A stretch of DNA of 64,000 nt from Gnetum montanum. Lineage: Eukaryota > Streptophyta > Gnetopsida > Gnetales > Gnetaceae. The notes under the pieces are model-generated. The model saw nothing but the letters and a program-made list of their open reading frames with translations, was not told the DNA's origin and did no database searches. Where the stretch lies: positions 270,649 through 334,648 of the forward strand of contig MNCI01024055.1 of NCBI GenBank assembly GCA_015680685.1, read 5' to 3'. How positions within the stretch are numbered: position 1 is the first letter of the stretch; each line of letters starts with the position of its first letter. This document shows, one piece after another, positions 10,959 through 21,099 of the stretch. The position numbers were made by a program, and so were the translations under genes.

Positions 10959-11290
10959 TTGAAGAAAATTAAAGCCAACATTTTAATGTATGACCTTTTA
11001 CACTTTAATGAAATGAAAGATGTGATCAAAGAAATAGTTCAAAGACTTGAAATCAACAAGGAAAAATCTCCAAAAATCAAAACACAAGTTCATTTTTTGC
11101 AAAGTCCTAATGTGTTATCAATACAAAATGCAAGCAATTTCATGATTACCAAGAAAGAGCAACCTCCTTTCCTAACAACTCTGATTATTTTAGGAAAGAA
11201 TGTTCATAATTTTTTGATAGATTCTAGAGTAATCATTAGTGTCATTGCACTTGAGCTATGTAAAACCTTAGAAGCATAGATGCTACCATA
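10959..11290 (+). pseudogene. Retroviral-type aspartic protease of element C
   Basis: The frame reads EQPPFLTTLIILGKNVHNFL, then IDSR where the catalytic D-S/T-G is expected, then VIALELCKTL. It aligns with the better-preserved protease at 51187-51468 (HNFLIDSGATSTIMPLSICK). The catalytic Gly is Arg, and the frame ends at a stop after CKTLEA, so the enzyme is inactive. Confidence 0.65.
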
Positions 11291-11860
11291 AGCAATAAAT
11301 GTGAGACAACTCGATGGATATAACGTACTTGTATTAGGATCATTAAAAGGAGTATAGTACAACTTAAACAATACCCTACATTTACATGATATACAAATTT
11401 CTTAGTAGTTGACATGTCACCCACTTATGGTGTGCTCTTATCTAAGACTTTTGAAGCCAAGTTTGGAGGCTTCTTTAGGTTAAATTTCATAGAACTATTA
11501 ATCCCTATCAAAGGAAAATTTGAATATATTATCATACCAAGAGATACTTTCTATAAACAAGTAGTTACAACCTTGGATCAACAAAATTAATCTTTGGAAA
11601 ATCAAAGTACTAATCTTTATATTGGAGTTATTAAATTTGGGCTTGGAAAACATGTTATAAATGATCATGAGAGTGAAATTTTAGAAATAAACCCTCTTAC
11701 TTCTATTAAATGTGAAGAAATATAAGAAGATACCTTGCCTTGTCATCAACCTAATATAAAAACATTCATTTTGAGTGACCCACCACCTTTAGGGGAAGAC
11801 AAAGATATAAATGAGATTTCAACCATAAAAACATTAAAAGGTGTACTAAATTTTGACAAC

Positions 11861-11865
11861 ATATC
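11861..11865. repeat. Target site duplication, left copy
   Basis: ATATC directly before the 5' LTR start TGATGG. The identical ATATC is at 25070-25074 after the 3' LTR. Confidence 0.85.
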
Positions 11866-12739
11866 TGATGGAGTGTCATTAGTCAATGAGTAGACCAGGC
11901 CACGTCGACGGGGCCCCATCAACGTAGCCTTCCATGTGTCAACATGGCCGCATTTATGTGGAGCCTGTTTTGGCCTATAAATAAGAGAGCCTTCCACCTC
12001 ATTTAGGTACCTTTATGTCCGTTGTACCAAAGCTCTTGCAATTTGTTCCAATAGGAGATAGAATATTTTCCAAGTGCCCGTAGTAGGTGTAAGAAAAGTG
12101 TTTGGCTCTTTATTCAAGTGTTGATGTATCTGAGCCCATTCGCGTGACGACAATAATGATGAACTCTTCAAGCATTCCTTGTAGCATCTGGACTTAGTCA
12201 TTTAATGCATTCAATAGTTTAATATGTTTATGCTTTGATAATTACTTAAGTTTCTATTATTGTTATTTTAATCATTATCACTCCTTTATAGTTTGTAAAG
12301 GCCATAAGTACGACCATCTTGAACATAAACCCAACACATGGTAACCCAGTGATGCTTAATGTCTAGTAACCCAGTAGTATTTAGGGGATGCTCAGAACGT
12401 GCCCAAAAGATGGGATTGGATGCTTATTCTAGGAATAGTTAGAATGCATATTAGGATAATCATAGATTAGATAAAATTTCATTCCTTACTTCTCATACTT
12501 TAATTAGATGCCAAAAGATAAAGTAAAAAGTTATAAAAATCATTAGCCTTAATCTCACTTAACCATCACAACAAAACATCACAAGTGACATTAGGAAGAC
12601 AATGACCATTCTAACCCAAGGTTTTGCTGGTTAGGGTCTAGTGTATGTTAAGTGCTTACATTCTATGGAATTCAACCGAGTCACATGTGAATGCCCATGA
12701 TTCATATGGTTAGTCGTAGGGGTACCTTTCTGCTCATCA
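11866..12739 (+). repeat. 5' LTR of element D
   Basis: It begins TGATGGAGTGTCATTAGTC and ends GGGTACCTTTCTGCTCATCA. A TATA box (CCTATAAATAAGAG) lies at 11974-11987 after a palindrome-bearing U3 (GTCGAC at 11904). It aligns along its whole length with 24183-25069, with the U3 the most diverged part. Confidence 0.92.
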
Positions 12740-12760
12740 TTGGCATTGTTTCCAGGGACT
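12740..12760 (+). promoter_or_regulatory. Primer binding site, decayed tRNA-Asp type
   Basis: TTGGCATTGTTTCCAGGGAC directly follows the LTR. It resembles the Athila/Tat primer site TGGCGCCGTTGCCGGGGA, with most differences being C-to-T or G-to-A changes at CpG sites or nearby, as expected of methylated old elements. Confidence 0.75.
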
Positions 12761-12883
12761 GTTAGTCTTACATGCATCATCTAACCTTAGTAAAATTATC
12801 ATACACATCGTTGGAATGGACCCAGGATAGTAAAATTTATGCACACTAGGCGGATTAAAGTAAATGTAACGTACATTGATTAA

Positions 12884-14800
12884 ATGGATCATCTAACATC
12901 CAATATGACTTCTTCTCACAGGAGAGAGGTATCCAACCCACCGATGCTACAAGAATGTTGGGTGGTATACAGGAATCCTGATGAATATTTTTTTGACTTC
13001 AGATTCATCCTACATCAAGATGAGCATCTACGATGGCAGGACATCGAGGACAACATCGTACTACCACCCGACAGATTGGCTCCTACAATGCTATTTCACA
13101 ATCTTGGTAGACTAGGCATCCAGGACCATGGCGTGGAGTATGTCATGGAGGACCATGACTACCGAGACTATCGTTCCACTGAGGCTCAACTAGCACGAGA
13201 CCAGTAGTAAGCAGAAAGATATGAACACCTGAAGGGGAAACAATTTAGTAACTCCTTATTCTCGCAAGGGCTGCAAGATGATGGCGATCCCATTTTTCAT
13301 GATTCCTACTCAACCAAAATTCCTCTAGGGAAGAAGATCCTTTAATCCATCATCCAGAGCAAGCCTCCAAGTGATCGAGATCCTCAAGGACATGGAGGGT
13401 CACGTGGTAAGGATGGGTAGGATGATTAAGGCCATCATCAGGGTAGAAGGGGAGATCGACACCGTAGCGGTGTTGATTCCTCTCCTTCTTCTCCATCCTC
13501 TCACTCTCTTATACCTTCATCTAGCTCAGTATCTAATTGTAACCAAGGTAGAAAAGAGAAAAATGATAGTGATCAAAAGGATCGAAAGGGACAACATGAG
13601 TAAATGCACAACCAATGATGTGATGCTTGTCGGCATGAAAGAAGGGATAGTTCGAATCATCACAGACATCATGCTCCTTAGCAAGACTATGACTCGGAAA
13701 AGCCATTTTTGGCCAATCAAAGCATGCTCCAAATCACTGAGGTAGCTCAAATCCCTAATAGGCACATGAAGGATAGCCAAATCAAGCACATTGATATGAA
13801 CAACATCCCCAGATTTGAAAGGGGATATAACTGTGATCCGCAAACTCACCTGCAGCTGTTCCATGATGCCTGAACCTTGTAGAACATTGACAATGATTGG
13901 TAGAAGCTAAATTTGTTTCCTCACACACTCATCAAGGAAGCAGAGAACTAGTACCGATCCTTGGAGCTAGAATCAATCAGAAGATGGAGTATGATGCTTG
14001 AGATTTTCAATGACAAGTATCAAATGTACTCCAAAGTGGCGAACCTAAGATATCAAATCCAAGGGCGGAAGCAAGGTAATCATGAACCCTTGGATGAAGC
14101 CATGAGAAAATACTATTCACTGGTACATCAATGCCCTAGTCATGGCTACTCTCAGCAGGCACAACTTTGTCACATCATTAATGGGCTTTATTTTGAAATG
14201 AAAAAGATCCTTGGTGTGTATTCCCAAGGACGACTATTAGAGCTAAGGACCCATCAATTGCAATGCCTCATTGAGTAGGAGAAAAAGGAGGAAGGAGAAC
14301 TTAGAAAGAAGAAGAGTGTAGAAGAGTTCAACCAAGATCCTTCCCTTAGAAAAACAGAAGTCTAATTTTGCAAAGATGAGGAGGAATCACCACTGGAAGC
14401 AGTAGTGAATTGAAAGACCTTGCCTTTACAAAATTTTGCATCTGAAATATAGGCAAAGGTTGATAAGATGTGGAACTCTTTGGATGAAAAATTCCAAAGT
14501 ATGTTCAAAATTGCAGAAGAGTATAGGGAACAAGGTAATGATGGCAATCGGTGTATGAAGAAGGAAGCCGAACGTGCCCAATATAGGGGTAAGGGCAAGG
14601 TTTCTGTAGTAGAGCAGGTTACAAACTATGACACTAAGGAGGATGATGAATGTAGCATATGTCAATACGAACATCCTAAGGAATGTTGTCCTGTGGTGTC
14701 ACATCTTCAAGAGTCTAGGATGTACGCATTGAATCCTCGCTTGGTGAAGAGACAAACACCCCGAAGATTGCCTTACCCATAAGGCAACCCAAGGAAGTTC
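12884..14800 (+). pseudogene. Gag of element D
   Basis: One frame holds together from 12884 to about 14780, broken only by stops. It opens MDHLTSNMTSSHRREVSNPP, passes a Ser-rich linker, then the capsid region: MNNIPRFERGYNCDPQTHLQ, LELESIRRWSMMLEIFNDKY and LDEAMRKYYSLVHQCP, which follow the Retrotrans_gag pattern. A Cys/His knuckle of the CxxCxxxxHPxxxC kind (CSICQYEHPKECC) lies near 14660-14700. This knuckle and layout are typical of Athila-like gag. A Pro/Gln-rich stretch leads to the protease. Confidence 0.8.
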
Positions 14801-15429
14801 CACCAACAACAAGGATACTATCCAAGTGGAGTGCCACCGTAATCTTACAAATACTTCCAGTAGTGGTAGCATCCACAAGTGTGGGGGCTGCCACCTCCAA
14901 GGCAGTAGTACCCTTACAAACAACCAGATCCCTATGGGTACTACGTTTAGCAACTGGTCTCTCCACGGGACTCTTCCAGTCATGCTGCCTTTCCAAGTTA
15001 TTACCATCTCACAGAATATTTCCGACCTCAATCTCCATCACCCAGGATGGAAACCCACATCTCTTCTTTCCTCCATCACCTTCTTCTACCACTCCTCCAC
15101 AACATCCCACTCAGTTACCACCTGCTCCACCTATGCAGGGAGAGATACCGCCACAACCGCAGCAACGAAATGCTATGAGGGTTGTCAACCTACAACCGGC
15201 ACCTCAGCCAAGTGGACCAGAACCCAAACCATGAAAACATCCTTTTTTCTAGCCCAATAATCTAAACATACCCTTGCACACAACTGTGGCCAATGCCTCT
15301 GAACCTTCAAGCACCTCCACTATTCCTCTACTCGAGTAGCGTTCAAGTCAACCACACTCCAACGTCTAAACGGTCATGCTCACACATGTCGTGACTGACT
15401 AGATCAAGGTAGGGAATCTTCCTTAGAAA

Positions 15430-15735
15430 TTGACTGATCTGGGAAGCCCCCTCATCTATCTTCAAGTGGTAGTGAATGAGCCATGCAAATCTCTTTTGGA
15501 CTCGAGATCAGGAGTCAGTTTGATCTCTCATGACATGTACAAGAACTGGAACTTGCCCCTGCTAAAAAAGAGCAACATTCAACTTGAATTAGCAGAACAG
15601 TCCATCACCATTCCCTTGGGATTGGTGGAGGACATTGTAACCACCATTTTTGGGTGGTCTTATCCTACTAATTTCCTAGTCATCCATGTGGAGAACTGCA
15701 AGGGGAACTTCCTAATCATCATGGGAAGAGCCTAG
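15430..15735 (+). pseudogene. Aspartic protease of element D
   Basis: A 101-residue frame with the single-motif fold of retroelement proteases: VNEPCKSLLDSRSGVSLISH, then a hydrophobic strand ending LIIMGRA. The catalytic motif reads D-S-R instead of D-S/T-G, so the enzyme would not work. It lies between gag and reverse transcriptase in the expected order. Confidence 0.7.
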
Positions 15736-16299
15736 CTGAGCATGGTGGATGCACGACTAGGACTCCAAGATCTTTCCCTTTAAATTTCAATGAAAAATCC
15801 TTTTGGGAAGATTGAGAAGCATGTGCCATGCATTATGTACAGTGACTAAAGGTGCAACTATGTGCAGTAGTTATGGTATGCTAAGTAGATATCCATTCAA
15901 GCATGCAATCGGTGTACCCAGGAATCACTTGTTCAAAAGTGTTGATACGCAGTAGCCATCAACCAAGAGGGCACCCAATGCCTGGCAGCTGATCCAGCTA
16001 GTAGCGCATTATGCATGGAATCTGAGGGGCTTGTACAAGCCTACTTTGAAAGCATGGATGAAATGAAAGAGGTTCATCAACAACTCTCCACTGTTGATGA
16101 CCATGATGACTCGAGGAAGCTACAAATCCCTAACAGATTCAAAAAAGAGTCCCTGGAGCTGAAGTCTTTCCAGCTCACTTGGAATATGCATTTTTTTGAA
16201 ATGGAAAGCTGCTAGTTATCAATGCCACCTTTGCTCCTAAACAGAAGAAGAAATTGCTGAAGGTGGTAAACAAATAAGATGTTGTGCTTGCATGGTTGT

Positions 16300-17060
16300 A
16301 TCTTGAGTTAACTAGAGTGGATCCTAGGGTCTGCCAACATCGGATCTATATTGACCCCTCCATGAAGCCATGATAATAGCCACAAAGATGATTGAACCCC
16401 AAACTAATGCAGGTCATCAAAGATGAAATCGAAAAACTGCTAAAGGTAGGGTTTATCTATTCTATTGCCAATAGCAAATGGGTTAGTCCACTAGTTATTG
16501 TGCCAAAGAAAGGTGGCAAATGGTGGGTCTATATTAATTTTTGATTTCTCAACATGGCTACCTTCAGGATCACTTCCCACTCCCATTTTTGGTCCAAGTG
16601 TTGGACACCATTGCAGGGTACCGCTATTACAGCTTTTTGGATGGTTATAGTGGTTATAACCAAATCCAAATAGCGCCAGAGGACCAGGCCAAAACAACTT
16701 TCACAAGTCCATAGAGGACTTTCACATACAAGAAGATGCCTTTTGACCTATGTAATGTACCTTCCACATTCCAACGTCTCATCCTCAGCATCTTCCAGCA
16801 ATAGATTGGCAATGGGGTAGAAGTCTTCATGGATGACTTCTCTACCTATGGGACCACATTCGAGCAAGCCTTGGACTTTCTAGAGCAGGTTCTAAAAAGG
16901 TGTGTAAACACTAATCTGTGGCTCAATTGGTAGAAAATCCATTTGATGATCCAAGAAGGCATTGTTTTGGGGCATCACATCTCACAGATAGGGATTAGCA
17001 TGGATCCTGAAAAGATCAGGGTCATCCAAGGAATCACCTGACAACCAAGCACCGTAAAAG
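16300..17060 (+). pseudogene. Reverse transcriptase of element D
   Basis: Pieces in more than one frame give the RT motifs in order: MKPWV-type entry replaced by stops, VIKDEIEKLLKVGFIYSI, NSKWVSPLVIVPKKGGKWWV, FLDGYSGYNQIQIAPEDQAK, TFTYKKMPFDLCNVPSTFQR, and the catalytic box VFMDDFSTYG (FMDD), then HHISQIGISMDPEKI. At least one frameshift (about 16545-16635) and several stops break it, although both catalytic aspartates of the box remain. Confidence 0.85.
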
Positions 17061-17099
17061 ACATTTGGTCATTCCTTAGCCACACTAGTTACTACTGGT

Positions 17100-17722
17100 G
17101 CTTCATTGAAAAATTCTCAAAGATCATCAAGCCGTTGGTAGAACTTACAAAGAAAGATGCTCCGTTCATCTAGACTAGGGAATGTGAATTGTCATTCCAA
17201 TTTATTAAACAAAAACTTGTAGAAACTCCAGTTCTACAGGCACCTAATTGGTCTAGACCTTTCCACATCATGACGGATGCATCTAATTATGTCTTGGGAG
17301 CCATACTTACATAGTCTAATGATCATAAAAATCCATACTATATCCACTATGTAAGGCATATCATTGTGTGTGCTCAGCTTCACTACACCACCATTGAAAA
17401 GGAGTTGATGGTGGTGGTGTTCGCCTTCGAAAAATTTCAACACTATGTGCTTGGATACAAGGTGTTCGTGCATATTGACCATAGTGCTATTTGGTTCTTG
17501 ATGAATAAACCAATGGTGAGCCCCTGCATCTTCCAGTGGCTGGTGATTCTTCAAGAATTTGATCTTACCATGGTAGACCAGAAGGGAACCGAGAATGTGG
17601 TTGTTGACCACTTGTCTTGGTTGCAATGGGATGACGTAGAAGAGAAGGAGCCCCTCTCTGACCAATTTCTAGATGAACTCCTCTTCATAGGTGCAGGCGA
17701 TCCACAAGTGCCCAAGGAATAA
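17100..17722 (+). pseudogene. RT connection and RNase H of element D
   Basis: FSKIIKPLVELTKKDAPFI leads into HIMTDASNYVLGAILT (first catalytic Asp kept), TTIEKELMVVVFAFEKFQHY (Glu kept), VFVHIDHSAIWFLMNKPMVS and EFDLTMVDQKGTENVVVDHL. Residue for residue this is the same family as 1-590. The segment 17366-17722 is open for 118 residues and is the best-preserved RNase H in the window. Confidence 0.87.
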
Positions 17723-17759
17723 TCTTGGTTCAACCGCATCCTCACCTACCTCACAACCT

Positions 17760-19010
17760 AGGAGTTTCCAAAGGAGTGGAACCATCGATAGAAACAACAA
17801 TTTTTCCATAAGGCCAAGCATTTCATGGAAATCAACAGCCACCTTTATAAGGTGTGCGCAAATGGCCTAGTTTGATGGTGTGTCCCTGATGACGATACAC
17901 TTCATGTCCTCCAATATGCTCATGAGGGCCCTTATGGGGGCCACTATGCTGGATGTCGCATAGCCATTAAGATCCTGCTTGCAAGGTATTACTAGCCCAA
18001 AATTTTTAGGGACACCCAATGGTTCACCCCCTCCTACGAACGATGCCAAAAAGATGGTGGGATGATGTCATGGTTGTAGAGGCCTCAACAGTGGATCCAA
18101 CCACTGGAGCCCTTCAACATCTAGGGCATCGACTTCATGGGGCCCATCACTCCCCTATTAAATGGAAAGGCATACATCATTATAGCTGTGGACTACTATA
18201 CAAAGTGGGTAGAAGTGACACCCATTGTCAACTATTCTTCCAATACCATCGCACGATTTGTCTAAGAACAAATCATCAATAGCTTTGGACTGCCACATAC
18301 ACTCATTTCAGATAATGGGACTCATTTCATAGGTGTCACTTTTCGAAAACTCATGCAACACTTAGGGGTCATCCATAAATTTACAACACCCTATCACCCC
18401 CAAGCCAACAGGCAGGCCGAAGTCACCAATAGGAAGATCACCAAGATCCTTACCCAAACCATTAGCAAATACAGGAGGGATTTGAGTACCAAAATTAATG
18501 ATGCCCTATGGGCCTATTGATCCACTTGGAAACTCTTTGTAGGGTACTCTACCTATGAGTTAGTGTATGAAAAGTTACCAACACTTCCAATTCAGGCCGA
18601 ACTCCACACACTATCCACCACCAATGACTTAGGCCATGAACTCCCACTAGCACAAAGCGAATGACTTATCAATTTAAGTGTGCTAGATGAGAACTAATTA
18701 GTGGCCCTGTCTTCAAATGAGATCCACAAGGCCTATAATAAAAAATGACATGATCTTAGGATTCGGAAGGTCACATTTAGATGTGGAGACAAGGTGTTGT
18801 ATTGGAACCCCTCACATGTATCTCAACCAACCAAGTTTCAAACACTGTGGGAGGGACCTTACATTGTCTCTAAAACCTTTCCATCTAGTGCCTTGCTTAT
18901 CCACAAACCTAAGGACCCCACCAAAACCCAGTTGGTCAACCGCCAACAATTGAAACCTTTCCGTGAACTCCACTCAACCAGTCATACCACCTCATTATCA
19001 TCACCAGGAT
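17760..19010 (+). pseudogene. Integrase of element D
   Basis: Zinc region (HEGPYGGHYAG, KILLARYY), core with GIDFMGPITP and AVDYYTKW (Asp), LISDNGTHFIGVTF (Asp) and RQAEVTNRKITKIL (Glu), so the DDE triad is intact, unlike the copy at 562-1960. The C-terminal part continues as VLYWNPSHVSQPTKFQTLWE and FRELHSTSHT, ending near 19010. Stops at several positions make it non-functional. No chromodomain is seen, consistent with Athila/Tat and against the chromovirus branch. Confidence 0.87.
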
Positions 19011-19049
19011 AGCCTCACTTCATTTTTCATGTCTCCTCCTTTCCACCCA

Positions 19050-19063
19050 GTCGTGGGGGAGAC
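19050..19063 (+). promoter_or_regulatory. Internal polypurine-like tract of element D
   Basis: GTCGTGGGGGAGAC follows the end of pol and precedes a T-rich tract, as at 1984-2003. It sits about 5.1 kb before the 3' LTR. A related core (AGTCATGAGGGT) is found again at the LTR (24170-24181). Confidence 0.5.
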
Positions 19064-20580
19064 CATCATGCCTGCTAATCCATTCCACTACACCCCTCAC
19101 TGTTTTGTAATTTTTTTTTTACACTTTTTTTTTACAATTTTTTTTTTCAACATCATTCATATGTTTGTCAATTCTTATTAATTTATTCCTTTCTTTAATT
19201 ATTTTCCATTTTTTGTGTGTGTTTCATTTTTCACATGATTGCTAATACACTGTCTTATTGTCATCAGGTGTCTGGCACGGATGGTTTTCATTGCAATGGG
19301 TAATGTACAATACTCCACCTAGTTATCTGGCTCCCACCGTCACATGGTTGTCCTTGGACTTTATGTCTATTTTTAGCTCATAAAGTTGGCAGTGAGTCCC
19401 CATCATCCACCCATTCACCCACTCCATGGTTTTCCTTCTGTTGAGAACATACAACCCCTTCACTTAAAAACATTGTAATTAATGTGTGACTTGTGTAGTT
19501 CCTAGACTTAAGGATGATCCAATGGTTTAAATCAGGTGTGACTTCAAGGAGAATGCAACATTTGTCACTCTCTCCTATCCCTTGGGTTACTAGTATGTCC
19601 TTATGGATTTCCTACCACTCCACGTTCTTCTCTCCAAGGAAGCTCTTTGGCAATTCGACCTTGCATGGTGTGGTCCTCACTGAAAAATAAAAAAAAATCA
19701 AGAAAAAAAAAACAAATAAACAAATAAACATGAGGATTCAAATCATACCCCTTGGTCAAATACATGCAAACACGCATGGGTCTTTGCATGGTGTGGTTCC
19801 CACAAAAAAAATCGTGACCTCACTATGTGGGAATTTAAATCACACCCCTTAGACTGCCTCTCACGGGCCATAATCACTAGTTAGGGGACTTCCTTCGTCC
19901 CCTCTAACTTAGTCCTATTTCACTTCCTTCCTCTCACATTTGTTGGAGTGGTGGTTCTCTATGGTTGCATTCCTGCCTCCTTAGGGGATGGTCGAGGCTT
20001 CGTCTATTGCTACGATGTCACTGTATGCAGACAGTTTTGGGTCTAAACTCAAGAAAGGTTCTACCAAGTTAGTTAACCACAACTGCACATGGGATTTCAT
20101 GTGACTGATGATTAGAATTTCTATTCTCTCATCTCTTTCTTCATCCATTTCTCTCCATAACTCACCTCACTACCTGTCTTATGTTGCAAAAGTTCATTCT
20201 GGTTTCCATGGGCTTCTCATGCCTTAGCGGGATCTCTTGGGTAGGGGTATTAACTGGAGAATACCATTTCTTGGCCCTAGGGCCAATAGACCTTAGTATT
20301 GCCTACTATGGAAAGGACCCACCTGCATATTCTTGGTCCCACTTGTTAAGTCTCCAAGCCTTTAGATTTCATGGTTGATTATTTATAGGGTCCCATCACT
20401 TGATTTCTTCCCTGCAGAGTTCTTTTGCATCACGTTCTCCTCTTTTTGACTCTTTTTCGAGCCTTGATTACCTTCCTCCTATCTTTAGCCATGACCGAGT
20501 CTCTCACATGCTTCAGTCGTCCTAATTTGGTGTTTCAAATTCATCATTTTGGGCTTTTTATGGGTTGGTCAATGTTGGTC
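19064..20580 (+). other. Noncoding DNA of element D
   Basis: T-rich tract (19095-19230), then unique-looking noncoding DNA sharing blocks with 2040-3100 of element A (for example TTGCATGGTGTGG at 19671). No reading frame of interest. Confidence 0.6.
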
Positions 20581-20589
20581 AATGGCTAC

Positions 20590-20700
20590 ACATACCTATG
20601 TATACGAGGCCCTGTATACGCAGCCCCCTACGTATACACAGCTACATATATGCATCCCCATTCACACAGCACCCAACCCCTATATATAGGGTCTTTGTGC
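20590..20700 (+). promoter_or_regulatory. Internal promoter-like block
   Basis: Three GTATAC palindromes (20600, 20614, 20632) and an ATATAT/TGCAT stretch are followed by a TATA box (CCCCTATATATAGGGTC, box at 20681-20688). The layout, palindromes then TATA, copies that of the LTR U3 regions in this window but lies inside the element, about 430 bp before the extra ORF region. Promoter activity is inferred. Confidence 0.4.
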
Positions 20701-21099
20701 TTCACATTTTCATCTTTTGGAATCCAAATTGGGGAGAGATTTTGCAATTTTTTCTACCTATCTCTTTCCTCAGAGCCTACGTCCTATCGCATGTTTGCAT
20801 CAACCAATACTTTCCATTTTAAGCAACCGAAGGTATTCTCTCAGTTGTGGGGGGTGAAGCCTATGTATAATTAATTAATTAGTTAATTAAGACTTCACAC
20901 CTCTAAGGAAAGAAACAAAAACAACCATTTAAACTTCAACTCATACCTTGTTGATTTTGCCTCTAACCTATGAATTAACACTCTGGGAGACTTAATGGAA
21001 TGCCCATGCCAACAACATAACTTAGTCAAACTAAGAAGGTGTATAAGAACCATCTTAAGATATTTATGCATAGTCTAATGGGTGGTAATGTTTGATTGT

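Larger units (their letters stand above)
10286..11865 (+). mobile_element. Older Ty3/gypsy element, left half (element C)
   Basis: Decayed gag and protease sequence runs up to 11865, where a 13.2-kb element has inserted (TSD ATATC). The reading sense resumes at 25070 with reverse transcriptase N-terminal sequence, so the two pieces are one broken element. Its protease is related to the minus-strand protease at 51187-51468. Stops and frameshifts are frequent. Confidence 0.75.
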